This document shows positions 1 to 8,043 of a stretch of 30,890 nt of DNA, piece by piece. Under the pieces are notes generated by a model, which was given only the letters and a program-made list of their open reading frames with translations, made no database searches and was not told the DNA's origin. How positions within the stretch are numbered: the first letter of the stretch is position 1; the number at the start of each line of letters is the position of its first letter. The stretch covers positions 1 to 30,890 of the forward strand of contig JBOFFC010000154.1 of the NCBI GenBank assembly GCA_051648405.1, written 5' to 3'. The translations under genes were made by a program, and so were the position numbers. Source of the stretch: JBOFFC01 sp051648405 (GTDB lineage: Bacteria > Planctomycetota > Planctomycetia > Pirellulales > Lacipirellulaceae).

Positions 1-26
1 GAAGACCCGCGGCGCCGGTGGTAGGG

Positions 27-49
27 GCTCGCCCCGCGCAGGGGCGAGC
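27..49. terminator. GC-rich hairpin downstream of rpsA
   Basis: A perfect 9-bp inverted repeat (GCTCGCCCC and GGGGCGAGC) encloses a 5-nt loop, 26 nt past the rpsA stop codon. No run of T follows it in the rpsA direction. On the plus strand a moderately T-rich stretch follows, so it may equally end a gene lying left of the window. Its role as a terminator is inferred from position and stem strength. Confidence 0.5.
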
Positions 50-75
50 GGTGTTGTTATCGGTTTCGGTGGCGA

Positions 76-1950
76 TCAGGCCTCGTCCGGCTCCAAGACT
101 TCCTCGGCGCTGGGGGCCTTGAACAACGGGCCGTCGCCCGAGCCGATGCCCCCCTTGAGGTTGGCCGCAGCGGCCGAAGCGGACGACGCCGCCGCGGCAG
201 CGGCCGCGTTCGCGGTGGCTTCCTCGAGCTCTTCGGCGCCTTCCGCCCAGTCGACGCGCTTGCGGCTGAGGCCGATCTTCCGGTCGTCGATATCGACGCG
301 GAGGATCTTGACCTCGAGCTCGTCGCCGACGGCGCAGATGTCCTCGGGGTTCTCGACCTTTTGGTCAGCGAGCTCCGAGATGTGGAGCAGCCCCTCGAGG
401 CCGTCCTCGAGGCCGACGAACACGCCGAAGTTGGTGATCTTCGTGACCTTGCCCTTCACCAGCTCACCCGGCTGGTAGCGGTTGGGGATGTCGGTCACCC
501 ACGGGTCCTCGTCGAGCTGCTTGAGGCCCAGCGCGATGCGCCGACGCTCGGTATCGACGCTGAGGACCTTGCAGCGCAGGACCTGACCCTTCTCGACCAC
601 TTCGCTGGGGTGGCCGACCTTGCGCGTCCAGCTCATGTCGCTGACGTGCAGCAGGCCGTCGATCCCCTCTTCGATTTCGATGAAGGCCCCGTAGTTGGTG
701 AGGTTGCGGACGCGCCCCTCGACCATCTCGCCCGGCGGGTAGCGGTCGGCGACCTTGTCCCACGGGTTCGACTGGGTTTGCTTCATGCCGAGCGAGATCT
801 CTTGCTTCTCGCTGTTGATCCCCAGGACGACGACCTCGACCTGGTCATCGACCTGCACCAGCTCGCTGGGGTGGCTGATGCGCTTGGTCCAGCTCATCTC
901 GGAGATGTGCACGAGGCCTTCGATGCCGTCTTCGAGCTTCACGAAGGCGCCGTAGGTCATCACGTTGACGACCGTGCCCTTGACGCGCGTGCCGACCGGG
1001 TAGGTCGCGGGGACCTTCTCCCAGGGGCTGGCGGACTTCTGCTTCAGCCCCAGCGCGATCTTTTCCTTCTCGTAGTCGATGTGCAGGACCATCACTTCGA
1101 GCTCGTCCTCGATCTTCACCATCTCGGTGGGGTGGCTGATGCGGCCCCAGCTCATGTCGGTGATGTGCAGCAGGCCGTCGATCCCGCCGAGATCGACGAA
1201 CGCGCCGAAGTCGGCGATGTTCTTGACAACGCCCTTGCGGACGTCGCCGACGGCGAGCGTCTTGAGGAGCTCGGCCTTCTTCTTCGCCCGGTCCTGCTCG
1301 ATCAGGCTGCGGCGGCTGACGACGATGTTGCGACGCTCTTCGTCGATCTTCAGGACGATGCACTGGATCTCTTTGTCCATGTACTCGCCGATGTCGTGCG
1401 GGCGACGGATGTCGACCTGGCTCGCCGGCAGGAACACGTTCACGCCGATATCGACCAGCAGGCCACCCTTGATCTTCCGCGTGACCTTACCGGTCACGAC
1501 GTCCCCCTCGTGGACGTTGGCCATGACGGCCATCCACTTCTCGATCTTCTCGGCCTTGCGCTTGCTGAGGACCAGCATCCCGCGCTCGTCGTGTCGGCCC
1601 GAGACGTCCTCGACGTTCTCGACCAGCACGCGGATGATCTGCCCGATCTCCGGCGGCGCCTCGGGCGTCGGCGGCACGATCGAGATCACACCGTCTTCGT
1701 CCTCGTAGGACTGCTCGTCCTCGAAGTCGGGCTCCCACTCGCTGCGGGCGACCATCCCCTCGCTCTTGTAGCCGACATCGACGATCACGAACTCTTCATC
1801 GACGCGGACGATCCGCCCTTCGACGATCTGGTTGATCGATACGTCTTCACCGGCGAGCCAATCGGCCTCCGACGGGGTTTCTTCCCCCATCACGGCCAAA
1901 AGGTCTTCGTCGGAGACGTCGAACTCACGGAGCAGGTTGCGGTTGACCAT
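76..1950 (-). CDS. rpsA: 30S ribosomal protein S1
   Basis: This 624-residue protein carries six S1 (OB-fold) RNA-binding domains, at about residues 40-131, 147-214, 232-303, 318-390, 406-477 and 493-564. The last four show the typical GAF/GVFV...GLLHISEMSW pattern. S1 binds mRNA leaders on the 30S subunit and helps initiation on structured or SD-poor messages, which suits this genome. Domain 1 has an acidic and proline-rich insertion (about 75-100). The C-terminus is an Ala/Ser-rich tail (about 580-600) followed by an acidic end. The reading frame stays open upstream to 2082, but the ATG at 1950 gives MVNRNLL and a normal S1 N-terminus, so I chose it. The gene lies downstream of plsC and cmk on the same strand; cmk-rpsA linkage is widespread in bacteria. 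Confidence 0.96.
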   Translation of the reverse strand: MVNRNLLREFDVSDEDLLAVMGEETPSEADWLAGEDVSINQIVEGRIVRVDEEFVIVDVGYKSEGMVARSEWEPDFEDEQSYEDEDGVISIVPPTPEAPPEIGQIIRVLVENVEDVSGRHDERGMLVLSKRKAEKIEKWMAVMANVHEGDVVTGKVTRKIKGGLLVDIGVNVFLPASQVDIRRPHDIGEYMDKEIQCIVLKIDEERRNIVVSRRSLIEQDRAKKKAELLKTLAVGDVRKGVVKNIADFGAFVDLGGIDGLLHITDMSWGRISHPTEMVKIEDELEVMVLHIDYEKEKIALGLKQKSASPWEKVPATYPVGTRVKGTVVNVMTYGAFVKLEDGIEGLVHISEMSWTKRISHPSELVQVDDQVEVVVLGINSEKQEISLGMKQTQSNPWDKVADRYPPGEMVEGRVRNLTNYGAFIEIEEGIDGLLHVSDMSWTRKVGHPSEVVEKGQVLRCKVLSVDTERRRIALGLKQLDEDPWVTDIPNRYQPGELVKGKVTKITNFGVFVGLEDGLEGLLHISELADQKVENPEDICAVGDELEVKILRVDIDDRKIGLSRKRVDWAEGAEELEEATANAAAAAAASSASAAAANLKGGIGSGDGPLFKAPSAEEVLEPDEA

Positions 1951-2214
1951 GGATTTCGATTCGCTTCGAGAGCGCAGCGCCACTCGGGAGCCAAGGCGGT
2001 GAGTCGCGAGCCAACGATCGGGCGAGCGACGGGGGCGAGGCCGAGGCGTCCCCAAGAAACGGGGAGCGACGGCGCCAGCCAAACGGCCGGGGCGCCCTTG
2101 GGGCTAGAGGATGCCGGGCCGGAGCCTCCCGTAACGCACGGGGGACGGCCACTCAGCGGGAATCAGTAGCCCCGGAACGTACCAAAGACCCGCCCGTTCC
2201 GCCATGCCTAACCG
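1951..2214 (-). promoter_or_regulatory. rpsA leader / plsC-rpsA spacer
   Basis: These 264 nt between plsC and rpsA hold no credible gene. No clear Shine-Dalgarno sequence precedes the rpsA ATG. Immediately after the plsC stop the minus strand reads CGGTTAGGC (2206-2214), resembling the CGGTTAGACTG motif seen before three other transcription units here. A separate rpsA promoter and a long leader are therefore plausible. S1 autoregulation through its own leader is known in other bacteria, but nothing here proves it. Confidence 0.3.
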
Positions 2215-2946
2215 CTACCGCCGGTGCGCGTTAAGCTCGCGCGCGGCCGCCACGCACTCGCCCAGGAGCCGCGCCACCTCGGCCAGCAGTCGCTCGTCGT
2301 CCAGCGCGGCGATCGTGTCGGGCGACAGGGGCTCGCCGTAGTGGATCGCGATCGGCACGAACGGCGTGGGGAACGCGGCCCCCTTGGGCCACGCCTTGTG
2401 GGGCCCGTCGAAGCCGACCGGCTGCAGCGAGGCCCCCCCGCGGCGGACCAGCGCCAGGAAGCCCGGCTTGATCGCTTGGAGCTCGCCGTCGGGCGAGCGG
2501 GTCCCCTCGGGGAAGACGACCACGGCGCCACCCTGTTTGACACGTCCCAGGGTCGCCCGAATCCCCGCCAGGCCCGTTCCGTCCCGATCGACGGGGATCG
2601 CGTCGTACGAGCGAATCAACGGGCCCAGAACCCCTTTGAACAGCGTGTCACGCGCCATGTAGCTGAGCTGGCGGGCACTGGAGCCCCCCACGAGCGGTGG
2701 GTCGAGGTGGCTGAGGTGGTTGGCGACGATTACCAGCGGTCCACGCATCGGCACCCGCCGCGCCCCCTGCACCCGCAAGCGGAACAGCAGCTTCGCGGCG
2801 ACCCAGATCGAAGTGCTCGTCAGCCAGTACCACGCCCCCTTGAGCGCGCCCCGTCGGTGGGTCGCCAGCGGGTCGGTCGGTTTCCGGCGTCGGGCGAGCG
2901 GGGCCGGTTGGTCGGGGGCCGGTGGGCTGGGAGGAGGGGCGGGCAT
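2215..2946 (-). CDS. plsC: 1-acyl-sn-glycerol-3-phosphate acyltransferase (PlsC family)
   Basis: This 243-residue protein has the two diagnostic PlsC/LPLAT motifs. The catalytic HX4D motif is NHLSHLD (residues 76-82) and the substrate-binding motif is FPEGTR (145-150). The family transfers an acyl group to lysophosphatidate to make phosphatidate in membrane lipid synthesis. A Pro/Arg-rich N-terminal stretch precedes a hydrophobic segment near residues 38-56 that could associate with the membrane. The ATG at 2946 lies 3 nt beyond the cmk stop, so the two genes are almost certainly co-transcribed. The exact acyl acceptor is inferred from the family; related lyso-lipid acyltransferases share these motifs. 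Confidence 0.9.
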   Translation of the reverse strand: MPAPPPSPPAPDQPAPLARRRKPTDPLATHRRGALKGAWYWLTSTSIWVAAKLLFRLRVQGARRVPMRGPLVIVANHLSHLDPPLVGGSSARQLSYMARDTLFKGVLGPLIRSYDAIPVDRDGTGLAGIRATLGRVKQGGAVVVFPEGTRSPDGELQAIKPGFLALVRRGGASLQPVGFDGPHKAWPKGAAFPTPFVPIAIHYGEPLSPDTIAALDDERLLAEVARLLGECVAAARELNAHRR

Positions 2947-2949
2947 CGC

Positions 2950-3612
2950 TTAGCCGCTTGCCGTCGGGCGGTGCGACTCGACGATCTTGAGCAGCCGCTC
3001 GACGACCTCCTCCGGGGTCAGCCCGTCGGTCGAGACCTCGATGGCGTCGGGGGCCTTGATCAGGGCCCCGACTGACCGCCGGCAGTCCCCCTCGTCGCGC
3101 ATCCGCTGCTTGTCGAGGACCTCTTCCCGTGACACGTGTTCGCCCCGTTGGACCAGGTCGAGGTAACGCCGCTGGGCGCGGACGTCCTCGCTGGCGGTCA
3201 GGAAGATCTTGCACTCGGCGTGGGGGAACACGACGGTCGACTGGTCACGCCCCTCGGCCACCACATCGACCCCCTCCGCCAGGCGGCGCTGCCACTCGAC
3301 CAGCCGATTGCGGACTCCCGGGCAGTCGGCGGCGAATCGCGTGGCGGTGGTGATCGCGAACGTGCGGACCTCGCGGCTGACGTCCTGCCCGTCGAGGTAG
3401 ACGCGCCCCTGGTCAAGGTCCACCTGGATCGACGCAGCGACGTCCTCGAGCGCCCCCGGGTCCTCCAGATCGATTCCCCGGCCGATCGCCGCGTAGGTGA
3501 CCGCCCGGTACATGGCGCCCGTGTCGAGGAACCGAAACCCCAGCCGCTGGGCGAGCGCTCGGGCGGCGCTGCTCTTGCCTGCGCCGGCGGGGCCGTCGAT
3601 GGTCACGATCAT
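2950..3612 (-). CDS. cmk: cytidylate kinase
   Basis: A 220-residue P-loop kinase that phosphorylates CMP/dCMP with ATP in pyrimidine nucleotide synthesis. The Walker A motif GPAGAGKS is at residues 7-14 and is followed by the family signature LDTGAMYRAVT at about 29-39. The GRD...TVVFP segment is at 121-130 and the LID arginines follow (AQRR). One variation from the usual GRD(I/M)GTVVFPDA is visible: this protein reads GRDQSTVVFPHA, so the common Gly and Asp are Ser and His. Length is normal for the family. It is the first gene of the cmk-plsC-rpsA cluster. Confidence 0.95.
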   Translation of the reverse strand: MIVTIDGPAGAGKSSAARALAQRLGFRFLDTGAMYRAVTYAAIGRGIDLEDPGALEDVAASIQVDLDQGRVYLDGQDVSREVRTFAITTATRFAADCPGVRNRLVEWQRRLAEGVDVVAEGRDQSTVVFPHAECKIFLTASEDVRAQRRYLDLVQRGEHVSREEVLDKQRMRDEGDCRRSVGALIKAPDAIEVSTDGLTPEEVVERLLKIVESHRPTASG

Positions 3613-4047
3613 CGGGGCGGGGCGGGCGCTGCGGGAAGGACGGATCGGTCGGCAGCCTCGCGGGGGCTACGACGCGGCCGTTAGACAGCCGCTAGACGGG
3701 CATGCTAACACGCGTCCGCGCGGGGCGGCTACCCGCTCGGCGCGCGTCGGGGCCCCGGAGCGACGTCGGGTCGCTCGTGTCGTAGCGGCTGCGCCACCCA
3801 ATCACGGCGGCTCCCCCCCGGCCCGCGCTTCTTCGCCCCGACCAGGGCCGTATTGCGTCCCCCTCCCCGCGGCGGTCCGAGTAGAATTGCTCGACCGAAG
3901 AGCGCGGGGGACGAGGCGCCCCCGCAGGATACGATTTGTTCGGACTTGGGACCGGTTTCGGTTAGTCTGGACACAGTCCCCCCTCATTGGGAGCGGCGAG
4001 GGGCGGGGCGAAGTGGACCGGAACCCACACGCGGGAAGAGCACACAC
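3613..4047. other. divergent intergenic region cmk / pilM
   Basis: These 435 nt separate the divergent cmk and secretin operons. I see no gene and no RNA gene. GAAGAG at 4035-4040 lies 7 nt before the pilM ATG and may be a weak ribosome binding site. CGGTTAGTCTG at 3959-3969 is listed separately as a promoter-associated motif. Promoters for both operons should lie here, but no confident -35/-10 pair stands out. Confidence 0.5.
3959..3969 (+). promoter_or_regulatory. CGGTTAGWCTG motif upstream of pilM
   Basis: CGGTTAGTCTG ends 79 nt before the pilM ATG. Near-identical copies lie at 14973-14983 (before the DUF485/symporter pair) and 22431-22441 (before GH26), always on the coding strand. A role as a -10 region or regulator site is inference. 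Confidence 0.35.
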
Positions 4048-6384
4048 ATGGCGAAGACCGGAGCGGTCTGGGGGATCGATATTGGCCAGTGCGCGCTGAA
4101 GGCGCTGCGCTGCAAGCCGCACGAGTCTGACCCCCAGCGGGTCGTCGTCGAGGCGTTCGATTACGTCGAGTACCCCAAACTCCTGAGCCAACCCGACGCC
4201 GACCGCGCCGAGCTCGTGCGCGAGGCGATCGAGACGTTCCTTTCGCGGAACGAACTCAAGGGGGACCGGGTCGCCGTCTCGGTGCCGGGCCAGAGCGGCC
4301 TCGCGCGGTACATCAAGCTCCCGCCCGTCGAAGCGAAGAAGATCCCCGACATCGTCAAGTACGAGGCGCGGCAGCAGATCCCGTTCGCCCTCGAGGACGT
4401 CGTTTGGGACTACCAGCCGCTGGCCGGCGGCACGCAGGAAGAGGGCTTCGCGCTCGAAACCGAGATCGGCCTGTTCGCGATGAAGCGCGACCAAGTGGCC
4501 CGCGCGCTCGAGCCGCTGATGGCCGCCGGGATCGAAGTCGACTTCGTCCAGCTCGCGCCGCTGGCGGTCTACAACTTTACCTGCTTCGACCGCCTCCGCG
4601 ACCTGGACAACACCGAGTTCAACCCCGCTTCGCCGCCGCCGTCGATCGTCGTCCTGTCGATCGGCACCGACACGACCGACCTGGTGGTGACCAACGGGTT
4701 CCGTGTCTGGCAGCGCAACATCCCGCTCGGGGGGAGCCACTTCACAAAGGCGCTGACCAAGGAGCTGAAGCTCACGTTTAGCAAGGCCGAGCACCTGAAG
4801 CGCAACGCCACGCAGGCCGAGGACCCCAAGGCGGTCTTCCAGGCGATGCGGCCCGTCTTCAGCGAGTTGGTCGGCGAGGTCAACCGCTCGATCTCGTTCT
4901 TCTCGAGCAGCAACAAGACGGCGACGCTGTCCGAGGTGCTGACGCTCGGGAACGCGATGAAGCTCCCCGGGCTGCAGCGCTACTTGGCGCAGAACCTCGA
5001 CATCCCCGTCAAGACGATCGAGCAGTTCGAGGGTCTGGTGGGGGGGAGCGTCACCGCTCAACCGGCGTTCGAAGAGAACAAGATGAGCTTCCCGGTCGCC
5101 TACGGCCTGTGCGTGCAGGCGCTGGACCGCGGGAGGCTCTCGACCAACCTGTTGCCGTCGGAGATCGTCACGCAGCGGATCATCCGCGCGAAGAAGCCGT
5201 GGGCCGCCGCCGCCGCCGCCGTGCTGCTGGCCGGGTTGGCGACGAGCTACGTGCAGTACACCGGCGCGTGGAAGACGGTCGCCGACGACATCTGGAAGGC
5301 GCCGCTCGGCGCGTCGCAAGCCGAGGCGACCCGTGTCGGGGCGTTCGAGAGCCGGCACTCGGAGCTGACGGGCAAGTTCGAATCGATCGGCGAGATCGGC
5401 ACGAATCTCAAGAGCAACAACGACGGCCGCCTGCTGTGGCTCGAACTGCTGAAGGCGATCGACACGGCGATGCCCCGCGACCCGCGCCCGCTGGAACAGC
5501 GTGAGCGTTCGGCCGCCGACGTCACGAAGCGCGAGGAGATCCACGTCCAGTCGATCGACTGCCAGAAGTTCGAGGACCTCAGTCAGTGGTTCACCACGGT
5601 CGAGCCGCTTTGGAAAGAGGCGCAGCTGACGCAAGAGGAACGCATCGACGCAGAGAAGAAACGTGAAGAGGCGGCCAAGCTAGCCGCGGCGCCCGCCGCG
5701 GGTGAGGCCCCCGCCGAGGGGGACGCGGCCGACGCTCCTGCCGACGAGCTGGCGGCCGACGAGGCAGCCGCCGGCGAGGAACTAGCGGAGGACCCGGCCG
5801 CGGCCGATCCCATGGCCGAAGACCCGATGGCGGCCGACGGGGGCGAGGGGGCCGAAGGGGGCGCAGGCCCGACCGGCGCCGGGTGGGTCCTCCAGATCGT
5901 CGGCCATCACTTCCACAACGACGGTGGCAACGAGGGGACGGAGTTCGTCCGCTCGACGCTGATCAAGAACCTGACGGAAGGCTCGATCAAGCTCCCCGAC
6001 GGACCCTCCGGCGAAGTCGTCGATGTGCCGTTCAGCGAGCTGGGGATCGGCTTCCCGGTCGTCGTGACCACCTCGCCGATCATCGACGTGACGTACGACC
6101 CCGAGGCGGGGACCGACGACGAAGCGGGCGCCGGCGGCGCGGCGCCGCGCATGCCGGCCGGCGCCGGGATGGGAATCGGCGGGATGCGCGGCGAGGGGGG
6201 GGGGATCGGCCCCGACGGGGGCGAAGACCTCCCCGAGCCCGAGCGCTGGAAGCTCCGCCGCTACGACTTCGTTGTTCAGTTCACCTGGACCCCGACCCCG
6301 CGCCACAAGCGGCAAGAGATCCGCGCCGGCGGGGGCGAAGAGGGCGCCGCGGAAGGGGAAGACTTCGCGGCAGCCGGGCCGTGA
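4048..6384 (+). CDS. pilM: PilM-PilN-like fusion, type IV pilus/T2SS inner-membrane platform protein
   Basis: This 778-residue protein begins with an actin-like PilM domain (about 1-360): GIDIGQCALKA at 9-19, VSVPGQSG at 77-84 and SIGTDTTDLVV at 204-214. Its next segment is NLLP (367-370), a basic stretch and a single membrane helix (about 384-404). That order matches the N-terminus of PilN, whose NLLP peptide docks into PilM in known systems. The remaining 370 residues should lie outside the membrane. They include a PilN-like stretch (LLWLELLKAIDTAMP), an Ala/Glu/Asp-rich linker (about 532-611) and Gly-rich patches. GspL of type II secretion has a similar plan. It heads the four-gene operon ending in the secretin. 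The start is the ATG at 4048, giving MAKTG; the frame is open upstream but that part has no PilM similarity. The PilM call is firm; the PilN assignment is inference from the motif and topology. Confidence 0.88.
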   Translation: MAKTGAVWGIDIGQCALKALRCKPHESDPQRVVVEAFDYVEYPKLLSQPDADRAELVREAIETFLSRNELKGDRVAVSVPGQSGLARYIKLPPVEAKKIPDIVKYEARQQIPFALEDVVWDYQPLAGGTQEEGFALETEIGLFAMKRDQVARALEPLMAAGIEVDFVQLAPLAVYNFTCFDRLRDLDNTEFNPASPPPSIVVLSIGTDTTDLVVTNGFRVWQRNIPLGGSHFTKALTKELKLTFSKAEHLKRNATQAEDPKAVFQAMRPVFSELVGEVNRSISFFSSSNKTATLSEVLTLGNAMKLPGLQRYLAQNLDIPVKTIEQFEGLVGGSVTAQPAFEENKMSFPVAYGLCVQALDRGRLSTNLLPSEIVTQRIIRAKKPWAAAAAAVLLAGLATSYVQYTGAWKTVADDIWKAPLGASQAEATRVGAFESRHSELTGKFESIGEIGTNLKSNNDGRLLWLELLKAIDTAMPRDPRPLEQRERSAADVTKREEIHVQSIDCQKFEDLSQWFTTVEPLWKEAQLTQEERIDAEKKREEAAKLAAAPAAGEAPAEGDAADAPADELAADEAAAGEELAEDPAAADPMAEDPMAADGGEGAEGGAGPTGAGWVLQIVGHHFHNDGGNEGTEFVRSTLIKNLTEGSIKLPDGPSGEVVDVPFSELGIGFPVVVTTSPIIDVTYDPEAGTDDEAGAGGAAPRMPAGAGMGIGGMRGEGGGIGPDGGEDLPEPERWKLRRYDFVVQFTWTPTPRHKRQEIRAGGGEEGAAEGEDFAAAGP

Positions 6385-6454
6385 ATCGGCGTCTCCCTCC
6401 GGCCCGTCCGACCTTACCCGTTAACTCACCCCTCACCGACGCGACTCGCCGTTC

Positions 6455-7939
6455 ATGGACCAAATCCGCGTAGCCCTGGCCTGGCTCAAGGCGCAGCATT
6501 TTTGGGTGCTGACGCTGCTGGCGACGATCCTCGCCACGGCGGCCTGGTACGTCTCGACCGGCTCGCTCGCCACGCAGTTCAAGGCGAACCAAGCAAAGAT
6601 CGGCGCCGAGTTCACGTCGCAGGACTCGTTGCAGAGCAAGGCGTTCAAGGCGAACGACCCGGTGAACGCCGCCCAGGAAGAGCAGATCCAGCTCCTGGCC
6701 GACGGGGTTCGCAAAGTCTGGAACCAACTCTACGACCGCCAGAAGGAAGACGTGCTCAAGTGGCCCGTCGCCCTTGGCGAGGCGTTCGTCACCTACATCG
6801 AGGACAAGCGCTTCGGTGACGCACTGCGCGACGACCACCGCGAGCGGTACCTGAACTACATCCAGAAGCAGTTCCCCAAGCTGCTCGAGATCATCGACGC
6901 CCGCGAGCTCGCGTTCGACGGCGCGTCGGGGGGGGGCGGGCCCGGGATCGGGGGGGGGATCGGCGGTTCGATGGGCGGCCCACGCGGCAGGGGGGGCGCG
7001 ACCGGTGGGATGGGAATGGGTATGGGTATGGGTATGGGTGACGGGGCGCCCGAGGAAGAAGACAAGCACCGGACCGAGTGGGCCGATCAGACCATGCTCC
7101 GCGACCGTATGAACCTGAAGGCGAAGCCCAGCGCGATCGAGGTCTGGGTCTTGCAAGAGGACCTATGGGTCTACGAAGCGCTACTCCGCGCGATCGCCCG
7201 CACGAACGACGCCACCGGGAGCTCACGCCGCTCGAACATGGCGATTCGGACGATTTACGAGCTGCAAGTCGGCCGCGCCGCCGCGGCGACCACCTCGATG
7301 GGGGGACGCCTCGTCACCCCGTCGCTCGGCGGGGCCGGGATGGCCGCGGGGGACGACATGATGGGGGACATGGGGATGGGAATGGGCCGAGGCGAGGGCG
7401 ACATGGGGATGGGCATGGACGGGGGCATGGGGGCCGGCGGAATGGACGGGGGCATGGGAATGGGGATGGGCATGGAAGGGGGCGAGGGGGGCGAAGGGGC
7501 CGACCCCTCGGCGATGCTCCTCGCCAACCGTTACCTCGACCCCGAAGGCAAGCCAATCGCCGAGGCGGGCGAGGGCGCCACGTTCGGCGTCGAGTACAAG
7601 CGCCTCCCCGTGCGGATGATGCTCGGGATGGACCAGCGCTGGCTGACGCGCTTCATCGCCGAGCTGGGCAACGGGTCGCTCCAGGTCGAGGTCGAGCAGG
7701 TCCGCATCAACCCCAGCGACAGCGGCGGCGGAATGGGGGGGGGGAGCGGCATGGGAGGCGCCAGCCCACCGCCGCGGATGGCGATGACCAGCGGCCAGGG
7801 CGAATCGATGGCGTTCGACCGCGAGCCATCGCTCGCCACCGTGATCCTGCACGGGATCGTGACGATCTTCAACGAACCGGACGACTCGGTCCTCGACGCC
7901 GGTGGTGATCCCTCGGCCGACGCAACCGCAGGACTCTGA
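6455..7939 (+). CDS. single-pass membrane protein of the secretin operon, Gly/Met-rich (PilO-like position)
   Basis: I do not recognise a named family for this 494-residue protein. It has one N-terminal membrane helix (about 15-35), so most of it is probably periplasmic. Three Gly/Met-rich blocks interrupt it: about 158-196, with repeated GMGM; about 290-350, with repeated GMGMG, MDGG and GMEGG; and about 425-436. The first block is encoded in part by a direct hexamer repeat of ATGGGT type near 7009-7038. Folded-looking segments lie between them, including a stretch rich in Glu and Lys at 40-155. Its place between the PilM/N-like protein and the secretin, and its single N-terminal helix, match PilN/PilO/GspM-type alignment proteins. 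That role is inferred from context only. Confidence 0.8.
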   Translation: MDQIRVALAWLKAQHFWVLTLLATILATAAWYVSTGSLATQFKANQAKIGAEFTSQDSLQSKAFKANDPVNAAQEEQIQLLADGVRKVWNQLYDRQKEDVLKWPVALGEAFVTYIEDKRFGDALRDDHRERYLNYIQKQFPKLLEIIDARELAFDGASGGGGPGIGGGIGGSMGGPRGRGGATGGMGMGMGMGMGDGAPEEEDKHRTEWADQTMLRDRMNLKAKPSAIEVWVLQEDLWVYEALLRAIARTNDATGSSRRSNMAIRTIYELQVGRAAAATTSMGGRLVTPSLGGAGMAAGDDMMGDMGMGMGRGEGDMGMGMDGGMGAGGMDGGMGMGMGMEGGEGGEGADPSAMLLANRYLDPEGKPIAEAGEGATFGVEYKRLPVRMMLGMDQRWLTRFIAELGNGSLQVEVEQVRINPSDSGGGMGGGSGMGGASPPPRMAMTSGQGESMAFDREPSLATVILHGIVTIFNEPDDSVLDAGGDPSADATAGL

Positions 7940-8043
7940 GCGACTCGATTCACTCCGCGGTGCAGGGGCCGCGTTCGCAGCGAACGCAACGACCCAAACC
8001 AACAATCCCGACACTCAATCGCCGACACTGAGGCGCGATCGCC

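Noticed and set aside
361..2169. 602-codon plus-strand open frame opposite rpsA
   Set aside because: It mirrors the S1 codons on the other strand, is rich in Asp/Leu/Val/Ala/His and has no recognisable domain. Such frames are expected in high-GC DNA.
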